A DNA stretch of 64,000 nucleotides, from positions 1,302,001 through 1,366,000 of the forward strand of contig NZ_SMBO01000001.1 of the NCBI RefSeq assembly GCF_004342985.1, given 5' to 3'. The position numbers and the translations under genes are program-made. This stretch comes from Novosphingobium sp. PhB57 (GTDB lineage Bacteria > Pseudomonadota > Alphaproteobacteria > Sphingomonadales > Sphingomonadaceae). The notes beneath the pieces are model-generated. The model saw only the letters and a program-made list of their open reading frames with translations. It did no database searches and had not been told where the DNA came from. This document shows, one piece after another, positions 1-7,475 of the stretch; within the stretch, counting starts at the first letter, position 1; each line of letters starts with the position of its first letter.

Positions 1-247
1 TGCCGATCGGCACGCCGCCCATCTTGCCGAGCGCTTCGCCGCGCGCACGCTTGGCATCGGTGGCCTGTGCGGCTTCGATCGCCTTTTCGGGCGTGGCGAT
101 GATGAAGGCGTTCAGCGCTTCCTGCGCGGCGGCGACATTGGCGTTGAACGCTTCTGCCACTTCGACGGCGGAGAAATCGCCGTTCGCAACGCCGTCGCGG
201 ATCTGCGCGACGCCGAGTTCCGTAAGAGAGTTTGAAGTATCGGGCAT
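1..247 (-). CDS. gatA: Asp/Glu-tRNA(Asn/Gln) amidotransferase subunit A, N-terminal part
   Basis: This is the first 82 residues of GatA, the amidase subunit that makes ammonia for converting Glu-tRNA(Gln) and Asp-tRNA(Asn) to their amides. The rest lies beyond the left edge. The reading begins [19 protein letters not shown] and continues with a segment ending KMGGVPIG, typical of the amidase-signature family N-terminus. The Ser-Ser-Lys catalytic residues are outside the window. Its ATG shares one base with the gatC stop (TAATG), so translation is probably coupled. Identity rests on the N-terminus and on the adjacent gatC. Confidence 0.9.
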   Translation of the reverse strand, partial: MPDTSNSLTELGVAQIRDGVANGDFSAVEVAEAFNANVAAAQEALNAFIIATPEKAIEAAQATDAKRARGEALGKMGGVPIG

Positions 248-549
248 TATTCGATCACCTTGGGCACGCCGAAGAAGCCGTGTTCGGCGGCGGGAGCATT
301 GGCCAGAACGGCATCGCGCTTGTTGCCGCCGGTCAGCGGATCGGCATCGATCACGTCATCGCGCAGGCGCAGCGTGTTGGGGATGACGGCGGTCATCGGC
401 TCAACTTGCGAGGTATCGACTTCGCCGAGCTGCTCTACCCAGGCGAGAATGCCGTTGAGTTCGGGGACCATCGCCTCGATTTCAGCCTCGCTCACCTTGA
501 TGCGGGCAAGGCTGGCGATCTTCGCAACGGTTGCGGTATCGACCGACAT
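247..549 (-). CDS. gatC: Asp/Glu-tRNA(Asn/Gln) amidotransferase subunit C
   Basis: This 100-residue protein has the usual GatC length. GatC is the small subunit that holds GatA and GatB together in the tRNA-dependent amidotransferase. Family hallmarks are the N-terminal helix ([20 protein letters not shown]), the central [15 protein letters not shown] stretch, and the C-terminal [13 protein letters not shown] tail. It is the first gene of a gatC-gatA operon on the minus strand. Having gatC implies that the organism lacks one or both of the discriminating GlnRS/AsnRS enzymes, as is usual in alphaproteobacteria. Confidence 0.97.
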   Translation of the reverse strand: MSVDTATVAKIASLARIKVSEAEIEAMVPELNGILAWVEQLGEVDTSQVEPMTAVIPNTLRLRDDVIDADPLTGGNKRDAVLANAPAAEHGFFGVPKVIE

Positions 550-684
550 GGCTTTCCTTCAGGTTTGACCGGCGTGGCGCACCACGCCGGGAGATCAGTC
601 CGGGCAGCTAGCACCCGGCCGAATTTGCTTCAAGCAGGGACGCCTCCGCGAGGAGCACGCCCCGATGCGCTATTGGCAGGCGCG

Positions 685-1188
685 TTACTGGCCGGATTGA
701 CCCGGTTGCGCCTGCTCCTGGCCTTGACCTTGTTGTGCCGCGATCATCGCGTCCAGCTCGGCCTGGGTCTTGAAGTCCAGCAAGGTGACTTCGAAGACGA
801 GATCCGAATTCGGCGGAATCGGTCCGCCGCCCTCGGCGCCGTAGGCCAGCTCCGAAGGGATCTCCAGGCGATAGCTGCCGCCGCGCTGCATCTGTACGAG
901 GCCGTCGGCAAAGCCGGGCACGACGCTTCCAACCGCCATCGGCATCTGCTCGTTCTGGTCGAACACGGTGCCGTCCTTGAGCATGCCCTTGTAGCTCACC
1001 AGCACATAGTCCTCGCGGGTGGGCTTTTCGCCCTGCCCCGCGGTCAGCGTGGTGACGGCGACCTTGCGGGCCGGCGCGGCAGCCGTTGAGCCGACAGCCG
1101 GCGCGGCCTTTTCCTGCGCGGCGGCCGGAGCCGCGGCAGGCAGGACGAAAGCCAGCGCCAGAAGCGAAGAGCCGATCTTGCGGTTCAT
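685..1188 (-). CDS. Secreted FKBP-type peptidyl-prolyl isomerase
   Basis: The 167-residue protein has a signal peptide (residues 1-25, cleavage after AAPAAAQ) followed by one FKBP domain at about 45-145. Visible FKBP features are VSYKGMLKDGTVFD, the VVPGF core and SELAYG near the end of the fold. It should catalyse proline cis-trans isomerisation in the periplasm and may act as a chaperone. The C-terminus is a Gln/Gly/Ala-rich tail. It lies 11 bases after a paralogous FKBP gene on the same strand, so the two are probably co-transcribed. The aromatic residues of the active site look partly conserved. Confidence 0.9.
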   Translation of the reverse strand: MNRKIGSSLLALAFVLPAAAPAAAQEKAAPAVGSTAAAPARKVAVTTLTAGQGEKPTREDYVLVSYKGMLKDGTVFDQNEQMPMAVGSVVPGFADGLVQMQRGGSYRLEIPSELAYGAEGGGPIPPNSDLVFEVTLLDFKTQAELDAMIAAQQGQGQEQAQPGQSGQ

Positions 1189-1199
1189 GAAGGACGCGA

Positions 1200-1769
1200 T
1201 CAGCGTGCCGGGCCTTCGGCGCCGGGTACGACACCGCCCGGAAGGGCGCCGCCGGGGATGGCCGCGCCGGGTGCGCCAGGAGCACCGCCGCCCTGCATCT
1301 GCTGGAGCTGCTGCATCAGGCGCTGCTGCTGTTCGATCTCGGCGCGGCTCTTGAAGTCCAGCAGCTCGATCTCGAAGTTCAGGTCCGTGTTCGCCGGGAT
1401 CTGGCCCACGGCCTTGTCGCCGTAAGCAAGCTTCGCGGGAATCTCGACGTCGTACTTGCCGCCGCGCTGCATCTTCACCAGCGCCTTGGAGAAGCCCGGG
1501 ATCACTTCGTTGAGCGCCATCGGCACCTGCTGGGCCTGGTCGAAGACCTTACCGTCAGGCAGCGTGCCCTTGTAGTTGATGAGCACCACGTCCGCCACGG
1601 TCGGCGATTCGCCGGTGCCGGCGGTCAGCGTCTTGACATGGACCTGCGGCGGCAGGGCAGCATAGGCGACACCACCCGCGGCCAGCGCGATTGCAGCGAC
1701 GCCGAGCCAGATCTTGCCCAGCGAGCCCTTTTCAATCGGCTGCAGCGGAACGCGAGTGATCTCAGTCAT
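1200..1769 (-). CDS. Membrane-anchored FKBP-type peptidyl-prolyl isomerase
   Basis: This 189-residue paralogue of the next gene has a cytoplasmic N-terminus and a single membrane segment at about 18-39 with no clear cleavage site. An FKBP domain follows at about 45-140, with VLINYKGTLPDGKVFD, a VIPGF core and AKLAYGD. The C-terminus is a Gln-rich segment and then a Gly/Pro/Ala-rich low-complexity tail. It probably stays tethered to the inner membrane and faces the periplasm, whereas its neighbour is released. The tandem arrangement points to duplication followed by a change of anchoring. Confidence 0.9.
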   Translation of the reverse strand: MTEITRVPLQPIEKGSLGKIWLGVAAIALAAGGVAYAALPPQVHVKTLTAGTGESPTVADVVLINYKGTLPDGKVFDQAQQVPMALNEVIPGFSKALVKMQRGGKYDVEIPAKLAYGDKAVGQIPANTDLNFEIELLDFKSRAEIEQQQRLMQQLQQMQGGGAPGAPGAAIPGGALPGGVVPGAEGPAR

Positions 1770-1825
1770 GGTCTAGGGCCTCGTTCGGGTTCGCCCGCCA
1801 GGAACACCTGCACGGCAGATGCACA

Positions 1826-1854
1826 AAGGGCGCGGATGGAAATTTCCGCGCCCT
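1826..1854 (-). terminator. Hairpin downstream of rpsU
   Basis: A 9-bp inverted repeat (GGGCGCGGA / TCCGCGCCC, loop about 8 bases) is followed on the minus strand by a short, weak T-containing stretch. It lies between rpsU and the FKBP pair and could end the rpsU transcript. Confidence 0.45.
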
Positions 1855-1996
1855 CATGGCTCAAGCCGGAGCGGCGTTCAAGCCGCAAGCCGAGCAATTT
1901 AAGATGTGCCAATCACAATCGTGTCATCACGATCCTGACTGTAGCGGCATCCTTGCGCGAGGCCCGCTCGGAAACGGGAACCATGCGCTGCCGCAA

Positions 1997-2015
1997 CCCC
2001 GCCCACCGGGCGGGG
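1997..2015 (-). terminator. GC-rich hairpin just after the rpsU stop
   Basis: CCCCGCCC-ACC-GGGCGGGG forms a perfect 8-bp stem with a 3-base loop, 12 bases beyond the rpsU stop codon. No T-run follows, so it may protect the 3' end or pause polymerase rather than being a full intrinsic terminator. Confidence 0.4.
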
Positions 2016-2027
2016 CCGACGCCGATC

Positions 2028-2234
2028 TTACTTGGCGCCGTCACGCTCCATGCGCTTACGCTCCAGCTTGCGGGCGCGACGCACAGCGGCGGCCTTTTCG
2101 CGAGCGCGCTTTTCCGACGGCTTTTCGTAGTGACGGCGCAGCTTCATCTCGCGGTAGACGCCTTCACGCTGCAGCTTCTTCTTGAGCGCACGAAGAGCCT
2201 GATCGACGTTATTGTCGCGGACGAGAATCTGCAT
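2028..2234 (-). CDS. rpsU: 30S ribosomal protein S21
   Basis: This is a 68-residue, strongly basic ribosomal protein. It starts [20 protein letters not shown] and has the conserved [20 protein letters not shown] core and an Arg/Lys-rich C-terminal helix. S21 joins the small subunit platform near the anti-Shine-Dalgarno sequence and takes part in initiation. The frame is open for 72 codons upstream, but the S21 start at 2234 is fixed by homology and by a GAGGTGT ribosome-binding site. It appears to be monocistronic. Confidence 0.97.
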   Translation of the reverse strand: MQILVRDNNVDQALRALKKKLQREGVYREMKLRRHYEKPSEKRAREKAAAVRRARKLERKRMERDGAK

Positions 2235-2411
2235 AAACCGACACACCTCACAAATCAAAAGTACGAATTCCGCATTCCGACGCGGAAGGTACCCTGAAAG
2301 AAAAACACGAATTTGCACCGAATCCCATGGCGGGGTCGGCTCGAAGTTGGGGGCCGCTAGCACTGCCAGCACCGGAAGGCAAGCAACCTTGGCTGTTTTC
2401 TTGGCCCGGAT

Positions 2412-2450
2412 GCGCTCTCCACCGGGTTTCGAAGCCCCGATGGAGAGCAC
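2412..2450 (-). terminator. Long hairpin after the low-complexity acidic protein gene
   Basis: The arms GCGCTCTCCACCGGG and CCCCGATGGAGAGCAC form a long imperfect stem about 20 bases past the stop of the gene at 2471-3121. No T-run follows, so termination is plausible but not certain. The stretch between it and rpsU must hold the rpsU promoter, which I could not place. Confidence 0.4.
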
Positions 2451-2470
2451 TTATACACCGATAGAAAGGA

Positions 2471-3121
2471 TCAGGCCAGTTGATCCACGACCAGGCCCGC
2501 GGCGGAAACCGCAGCCGAGGTCGCCGCCGAAGCGGTATAAGTCGTTCCCTCGGCCTGTTGGGCCTTCAGGTTCTCCAGAAACGCCTGCACGGCTGCGAGA
2601 GTCGCGTCGGCTTCGTCGGTCTCTTCGGTATCGTCGGTCGAATCGGTTTCATCCGTTTCGTCCGTCGCCTCGGTTTCGTCGGTTTCGTCGGCCTCCTCGA
2701 CGGATCCGCCGCCGGGAGGCGGACCGCCCGCGCCGCGAGGGCCACCGGGACCACCGAGGCCGCCCGGCCCGCCTGGTCCGCCGGAGCCACCTTCACCCGC
2801 TGCGCCCGCATCGCCGCCTTGCGACGGGCCTTGCGCGAACAGCGACTGCAAGGCGCTCGCCTGGTCCTCGCTGAGCGTGCCATTCTCCACTTGGTCGGAG
2901 ATCAGCGAATCGATCCGATCCTTCATCTGCGAAGGCGCGAGCCGGCTGCCCGATCCGCTGGTACCGAGCGCGTCGTCGATCGAATCGAGGGCCGATTCGA
3001 GCGCCGAGGCGTCCGTATCGCTGATCGATCCATTGCCGACCGCAGTCGATATCTTGTCGTCCATGTCCTGACGTGGATTGAAAAGAGCGCTCAGCGCGCT
3101 CGTCGACGATGAGATTTGCAT
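2471..3121 (-). CDS. Low-complexity protein with duplicated EF-hand-like motif, Gly/Pro and Asp/Glu/Thr tracts
   Basis: The function of this 216-residue protein is unknown. The start at 3121 is set by AAGGAGA eight bases upstream. Residues 23-45 and 73-95 are an internal duplication (KISTAVGNGSISDTDASAL and LISDQVENGTLSEDQASAL) shaped like a degenerate EF-hand: NG-x-I/L-S followed by acidic residues and an amphipathic helix. A collagen-like Gly/Pro tract (about 105-137) follows, then a Glu/Asp/Thr tract (about 138-170), then a small hydrophobic C-terminus. There is no classical signal peptide. It may bind cations or be a surface or secreted protein, but that is a guess. Confidence 0.75.
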   Translation of the reverse strand: MQISSSTSALSALFNPRQDMDDKISTAVGNGSISDTDASALESALDSIDDALGTSGSGSRLAPSQMKDRIDSLISDQVENGTLSEDQASALQSLFAQGPSQGGDAGAAGEGGSGGPGGPGGLGGPGGPRGAGGPPPGGGSVEEADETDETEATDETDETDSTDDTEETDEADATLAAVQAFLENLKAQQAEGTTYTASAATSAAVSAAGLVVDQLA

Positions 3122-3238
3122 TATTATGTCTCCTTGCGGAGTGGGGTCGCACCCTGGAACCTTTATAGATGACTGCCCTGCCGGACGGTTCGGACGGCGA
3201 CGATTGGAAAACTGCGCATTCGCGGCTAAGGCGGCGCG

Positions 3239-3649
3239 ATGTCCCAACCTTCCTTTCTTGCCTCCTCGCTCTTCGTGGCGTTCGGCGGCGGTCTAGGCTC
3301 CTGGCTCCGGTATCTTGCCGGGCTGGCCTGGACCACCGCCATCGGACCTGTCCGCGCCGGCGCGTTTCCCTATGGCACCCTGACCGTCAATGTCGTCGGC
3401 AGCCTTGCCATGGGCGTGCTGGCCGGCTGGCTACTGCTGCGCGGCACCGAGGGCGAGAGCGCTCGCCTGCTTATCGGCGTCGGCGTATTAGGCGGCTTCA
3501 CCACGTTTTCCTCGTTCAGCCTCGATACCATTGCCCTCGTCTCGCGCGGGCAGGTCGGTCTTGCGGCTTTCTATGTCGCGATCACGCTGATCGCAGGCTT
3601 CGCCGCGCTGTTTGCCGGTCTTTCCATCATGAAGGGAGTCGCCGCATGA
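3239..3649 (+). CDS. crcB: Fluoride channel CrcB/Fluc
   Basis: This 136-residue four-helix membrane protein is the usual Fluc length. Family marks are GGGLGSWLRY near the N-terminus, the pore-lining TVNVVGS with its conserved Asn, and GGFTTFSSFS, which contains the fluoride-contacting Phe box. It works as a dual-topology dimer exporting fluoride from the cytoplasm. It heads a tightly packed plus-strand cluster, overlapping the next gene by ATGA. I found no fluoride riboswitch in the 117 bases upstream, so it is probably expressed constitutively with the pseudouridine synthase. Confidence 0.95.
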   Translation: MSQPSFLASSLFVAFGGGLGSWLRYLAGLAWTTAIGPVRAGAFPYGTLTVNVVGSLAMGVLAGWLLLRGTEGESARLLIGVGVLGGFTTFSSFSLDTIALVSRGQVGLAAFYVAITLIAGFAALFAGLSIMKGVAA

Positions 3650-4971
3650 GCCGCGACAATTCGGACACTGTCCGCCAATTTACCGTAGGCCGCGACGATG
3701 AAGGCGTTCGTCTCGATCGCTGGTTCAAGCGCCACTTGCCCGAAGTGGGCTTCGCCATGGTCTCGCGCTGGGCGCGAACCGGGCAGATCCGCGTCGACGG
3801 CAAGCGCGCCGATGTCGATACCCGCCTGACGCCCGGGCAGGTCCTGCGCGTACCGCCGGGCGGCGAGGCCAAGCCCGGCCTGGGCGGATCGCGCCCGCGC
3901 CGCGAACTGACCGAGGAAGAGATCGAACGCGCCGACGCCATGGTCCTCACGCAGGACCGCGCCGCCATCGTGCTCAACAAGCCGCCGGGCCTCGCCACGC
4001 AGGGCGGCTCGGGCATGAAGGAGCACGTCGACGGCCTGCTCGACGCTTATGCCGGAAAGGGTCCGCGTCCGCGCCTGGTCCACCGCCTCGACAAGGACAC
4101 CTCGGGCGTTCTGCTCGTCGCCCGCACGCCGGGCAGCGCCGCGTTCTTCTCCAAGCGGTTCTCCGGTCGCACCGCGCGCAAGATCTACTGGGCGCTGGTG
4201 GTCGGCGTGCCGAGCATCAACGATGGCATGATCGAGCTGCCGCTCGCCAAGCAGCCGGGCACCGGCGGAGAGAAGATGCACGTCGATGAGGAAGGCGGCC
4301 AGTCGGCCCGCACCCGCTACCGCGTGCTCGATCGCGCCGGCAACCGCGCCGCCTGGGTGGAACTCCACCCGCTGACCGGTCGTACGCACCAGCTTCGCGT
4401 CCACATGGCTGCCATTGGCCACCCCATCGTCGGCGACGGCAAGTACGGCGGGCAGGAAGCGTTCCTCTCGGGCACGATCAGCCGCAAGATGCACCTTCAT
4501 GCGCGCCGCCTGATCATCGATCACCCGGACGGCGTGCCGCTGGACGTGACCGCCCCCCTGCCCGAGCATTTCGCCAATTCGCTGGCCTCGCTCGGCTTCG
4601 ACGAGAACGACGGTGCCGAATTGCCCGAAGCGCCCCCGGCGCCCGGCAAGGACGACGAGAAGCGCATGGCCAAGGCCCATGCCAAGCAGTACCGCAAGGA
4701 ACGCCGCGGCGAACGCCGCTCACGCCGCGACGGCAGCTCGGAACGCCCCGGTTCGCGCGGCAAGCCTTCGGGCAAGCCCGGCAGCAAGCTGGGTGTCAAG
4801 CCTGCCGGAAAACCCGCGGGCAGGCCGGCGGCCAAGGCCGGACCCGGCGCGAAACCCGCTTCCAGGCCCGCTTCCAAGCCCTCTGGCAAACCCTCTGGCA
4901 AGCCCGCCGCCCGCCCCGGCGGCGCGCGTCCCTCTGCAGGTGGTCCGTCGTCGCCGCGAGGTAAGCGGTGA
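3646..4971 (+). CDS. RluC/RluD-family ribosomal large-subunit pseudouridine synthase with long basic tail
   Basis: This 441-residue enzyme has an N-terminal S4 RNA-binding domain (about 10-70), then the RluA-family catalytic domain. The active-site motif HRLDKDTSG is at about 146-154, with the nucleophilic Asp at 149, and GRTHQLRVHM lies further on. It should convert specific uridines in 23S rRNA to pseudouridine. The last 110 or so residues are a Lys/Pro/Gly/Ser/Ala-rich, probably disordered basic extension built from KPxGKP-like units. It starts within the crcB stop (ATGA). The position in the family fits RluC better than RluD, because a clear RluD is encoded at 28561. Confidence 0.9.
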   Translation: MSRDNSDTVRQFTVGRDDEGVRLDRWFKRHLPEVGFAMVSRWARTGQIRVDGKRADVDTRLTPGQVLRVPPGGEAKPGLGGSRPRRELTEEEIERADAMVLTQDRAAIVLNKPPGLATQGGSGMKEHVDGLLDAYAGKGPRPRLVHRLDKDTSGVLLVARTPGSAAFFSKRFSGRTARKIYWALVVGVPSINDGMIELPLAKQPGTGGEKMHVDEEGGQSARTRYRVLDRAGNRAAWVELHPLTGRTHQLRVHMAAIGHPIVGDGKYGGQEAFLSGTISRKMHLHARRLIIDHPDGVPLDVTAPLPEHFANSLASLGFDENDGAELPEAPPAPGKDDEKRMAKAHAKQYRKERRGERRSRRDGSSERPGSRGKPSGKPGSKLGVKPAGKPAGRPAAKAGPGAKPASRPASKPSGKPSGKPAARPGGARPSAGGPSSPRGKR

Positions 4972-5630
4972 CCACGTCCGTGAAGCTCGCCGTCTTCGAT
5001 TGCGACGGCACCCTGGTCGATGGCCAGGCGCCGATCTGCGAGGCGATGGAGGCGAGCTTCGCCGAATTCGGCCTGGTCGCCCCCTCCCGCGCCCTGATCC
5101 GGCGCGCGGTGGGCCTCTCGCTGCCGCAGGCGATCCGCCAACTGCTGCCGGAGAGCGACGAGCGCCAGCAGGACGCCATGGCCGAGGCCTACAAGGTGTC
5201 TTTCCGCCAGGCCCGCGAAGAGGGGCGCGTGTCGCAACCCCTGTTCCCCGGCATCGAGGATTGCCTGCGCACGCTCCACGCCCGCGGCTGGACGCTCGCC
5301 GTCGCTACCGGCATGTCCGATCGCGGCCTGACGCATTGCCTGGCGGCGAACGGGATTTCCGATCTCTTCGTCACGCTCCAGACCGCCGACCGCCATCCCT
5401 CCAAGCCGCATCCCGCGATGCTGGAGGAAGCCTTGATAGAGGCCGGGGCGATGCCGGAAGCTGCCGTGATGATCGGTGACACGGCCTATGACATGAAGAT
5501 GGCCAGGGCCGCCGGGACCCGTGCCGTCGGCGTGGACTGGGGCTATCATCACCCGCGCGAACTGATCGAGGCCGGCGCCGAAAAGGTCTGCGAAGCGCCG
5601 AACGAACTCATGGAGTACCTGCTGACGTGA
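4968..5630 (+). CDS. HAD-superfamily phosphatase (phosphoglycolate phosphatase-like)
   Basis: The 220-residue HAD hydrolase starts at GTG within the preceding stop codon (GTGA). Motif I is FDCDGTLVD with the nucleophile D11 and the acid/base D13. Motif II lies at AVATGMS, motif III near KPHP, and motif IV is MIGDTAYDMKMA. The helical cap between about 17 and 90 makes it subfamily IA, resembling phosphoglycolate phosphatase or beta-phosphoglucomutase. The substrate cannot be read from the sequence. Coupling to the RluC-like gene is conserved-looking and may simply reflect housekeeping. Confidence 0.88.
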   Translation: MTTSVKLAVFDCDGTLVDGQAPICEAMEASFAEFGLVAPSRALIRRAVGLSLPQAIRQLLPESDERQQDAMAEAYKVSFRQAREEGRVSQPLFPGIEDCLRTLHARGWTLAVATGMSDRGLTHCLAANGISDLFVTLQTADRHPSKPHPAMLEEALIEAGAMPEAAVMIGDTAYDMKMARAAGTRAVGVDWGYHHPRELIEAGAEKVCEAPNELMEYLLT

Positions 5631-5836
5631 GCGAGAAAGACCCCGCAAAGGCCCGCTTCGCCACGATCCAGCTCGTGCGCCTGTTCGGCGTCGCCTGCGT
5701 GATCGCGGGCATGGCGATCGGCGCCAACAAGCTCGCCGCGCCGCTCTGGCTCGGCTACCTGCTGATCGCCAACGGCCTTGTCGACGTCTTCGTCGTCCCC
5801 AAGATCCTCGCCCGCAAATGGCGCAGTCCGCGATGA
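5627..5836 (+). CDS. Small two-helix membrane protein, function unknown
   Basis: This 69-residue protein starts at GTG overlapping the HAD gene stop. It has two hydrophobic segments (about 16-33 and 39-57) and a basic C-terminus (ILARKWRSPR). I do not recognise its function. Both flanking junctions are 4-base overlaps, so it is translated as part of the synthase-HAD-ATP12 operon. That context argues that it is real even though it is short. Confidence 0.7.
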   Translation: MSEKDPAKARFATIQLVRLFGVACVIAGMAIGANKLAAPLWLGYLLIANGLVDVFVVPKILARKWRSPR

Positions 5837-6528
5837 AGCGCTTCTACAAGGAAGCCGGCGTCGGGGAGATCGATGGCCAGTGGCGCGTGCTGCTGGACGG
5901 GCGCCCCATCAGGACGGCCGGCGGCCGCGCGCAGATCGTTCCCACCCGCGCGCTGGCCGAAGCGCTGGCCGCCGAATGGGCCGCGCAGGGCGAGCAGATC
6001 GACGCCCAGTCCTTCCACTTGCGCGACCTGGCTGACTTCGCAATCGACGCCGTCGCCCAGGACCGGGCGCAGACCGTGCGTGACGTGCTGCCTTATGCCG
6101 AAACCGACACGCTCTGCTATCGCGGCGATCCCGAGGATGCGCTCTACCAGCGCCAGCTGGCCTTGTGGGAGCCCCTGCTGGCGCAAGCCGAACAGCGCTA
6201 CGACATCCGCTTCGCCCGCATTTCCGGCGTGCTTCACAAGCCTCAGCCGGCCGAAACGCTGGCGCGGCTGGAAACCGCCCTCGCCGCCGAGAACGACTTT
6301 GCGCTGGCGGCGCTGAAGATGCTCTCCAGCCTCGCCGCGTCGCTGGTAATCGCCATGGCGGCGATTCGGTCCGATGCTGATGCCGAGGCCCTGTGGAACG
6401 CGGCCAACCTCGAAGAGGACTGGCAGGTCGAACTCTGGGGCGAAGACTGGGAAGCCGCCGAACGCCGCGCCGCAAGGTTCGAGGCGTTCAAGCTGGCGAT
6501 CCGGCTGGCCGCACTGGCGCGCGCCTGA
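5833..6528 (+). CDS. ATP12 family F1F0 ATP synthase assembly chaperone
   Basis: This 231-residue protein matches the mitochondrial/alphaproteobacterial ATP12 family, which binds the F1 alpha subunit before alpha-beta assembly. Family features are MKRFYKEAGV, then LLDGRPIRT, LAEALAAEW and the C-terminal EEDWQVELWGEDWEAAERRAAR. I chose ATG 5833, which overlaps the previous stop (ATGA) and follows the pattern of this operon. An in-frame ATG at 5818 would add five residues. It is the last gene of the cluster and is followed by an intrinsic terminator. Confidence 0.93.
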   Translation: MKRFYKEAGVGEIDGQWRVLLDGRPIRTAGGRAQIVPTRALAEALAAEWAAQGEQIDAQSFHLRDLADFAIDAVAQDRAQTVRDVLPYAETDTLCYRGDPEDALYQRQLALWEPLLAQAEQRYDIRFARISGVLHKPQPAETLARLETALAAENDFALAALKMLSSLAASLVIAMAAIRSDADAEALWNAANLEEDWQVELWGEDWEAAERRAARFEAFKLAIRLAALARA

Positions 6529-6546
6529 AGCTGCACGAAAAAGCCG

Positions 6547-6585
6547 AAAAGCCCGCCCCGGTCGAACCGGAGCGGGCTTTTTTTT
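6547..6585 (+). terminator. Intrinsic terminator after the ATP12 gene
   Basis: AAAGCCCGC-CCCGG ... CCGG-AGCGGGCTTT forms a strong stem around a TCGA loop, followed by an uninterrupted run of Ts. It ends the crcB-to-ATP12 operon and also faces the convergent outer-membrane protein gene. Confidence 0.9.
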
Positions 6586-6627
6586 ATAGCCTTACGCGGC
6601 AGAGCCGCCGTGCAGAAGTCGCTCTGA

Positions 6628-7182
6628 TCAGAACTTAACGCCAAGACCGGCAAGGCCGTAGTGGCGGCTGTAGCCCTGTTCGTAGTTCGAATAGTTGTAT
6701 TCGACCTTGCCGAACAGGTTGCCACCGAAGTCATGTTCAAAGCCGGCACCAAGGCGGAAACCGTCGAGGTTGACGCCGTCGCTGTCCTTGTTGACGCCGT
6801 CGTTGTACGTCACGCGCAGCCGGGCATTGGTGTAGCCACCCAGCACGTAGAGCTTGGTCGTGTCACCGACATTGGTGCCGACGCGGGCAATCGCGGAGAG
6901 ATCGCGGCCGGCGCGAACGCAAAGCTTGTCCCCGGTAGCCAGGAGATCGCTTGCGCATTCCTTGGTGGTGCTGCCCGAAATGCCCGCCTGGATGCCGAAG
7001 AACAACGCTTCGCGCACCGGGAAATCATAACCGGCGGCCACGCCGTAAGTCAGGCCTTCCGATGAACCGCCATTGACCGAAACGCTGTCGAGACCGGTCT
7101 GAGCCTGGACATAAGCCTGCGCATTGGCGGCGACGGGCGCGGCAAAAAGGGCGGCGGCGCCAAGAAGGGCGAACTTGTTCAT
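6628..7182 (-). CDS. Outer-membrane beta-barrel porin-like protein
   Basis: The 184-residue protein has a signal peptide cleaved after AANAQA (about residue 21) and then alternating amphipathic strands. It ends in HYGLAGLGVKF, with the terminal Phe recognised by the BAM machinery. The size suggests an eight-stranded OmpA/OmpX/Opa-type barrel. Two cysteines in the middle (in KECAS and KLCVRAG) may form a loop disulfide. The start at 7182 is supported by AGGAGC upstream. It stands alone and could be an adhesin-like or structural barrel. Confidence 0.85.
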   Translation of the reverse strand: MNKFALLGAAALFAAPVAANAQAYVQAQTGLDSVSVNGGSSEGLTYGVAAGYDFPVREALFFGIQAGISGSTTKECASDLLATGDKLCVRAGRDLSAIARVGTNVGDTTKLYVLGGYTNARLRVTYNDGVNKDSDGVNLDGFRLGAGFEHDFGGNLFGKVEYNYSNYEQGYSRHYGLAGLGVKF

Positions 7183-7371
7183 GGTAGCTCCTGCATTCTG
7201 TTTTACCCGGCCGTTGCGGCCGCGGGGTCCGGGCCGAATACAGCGCAGGAAAATGCTTTCAATACAGCGCACTGAACAAGTCACGTCACAGAAGTGTCAT
7301 TGTGATGTTTTTACAACAACACCGACCTCAAGAATGAAGGCCGCCTGCGAATTTCCGGAAAACAGAATATG

Positions 7372-7420
7372 AGAATAAAAATAAAAAGAGGCGTCTGAAT
7401 TAAAATTCCAGACCGCCTCC
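7372..7420 (-). terminator. Intrinsic terminator of the mla operon
   Basis: A GAGGCG...CGCCTC stem extended by TCTG/CAGA and GAATT/AATTC is followed on the minus strand by TTTTTATTTTTATT. It lies 55 bases after the auxiliary lipoprotein gene. The rest of 7183-7475 is AT-richer than its surroundings and shows no gene. Confidence 0.85.
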
Positions 7421-7475
7421 TACTTATCCCGGCCCTGCGGCTGAATGCGACAATTACTTACAGAAATTGTCATGA

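Noticed and set aside
3122..3238. Possible fluoride riboswitch before crcB
   Set aside because: The conserved fluoride-riboswitch core and its pseudoknot partner are not visible in the leader.
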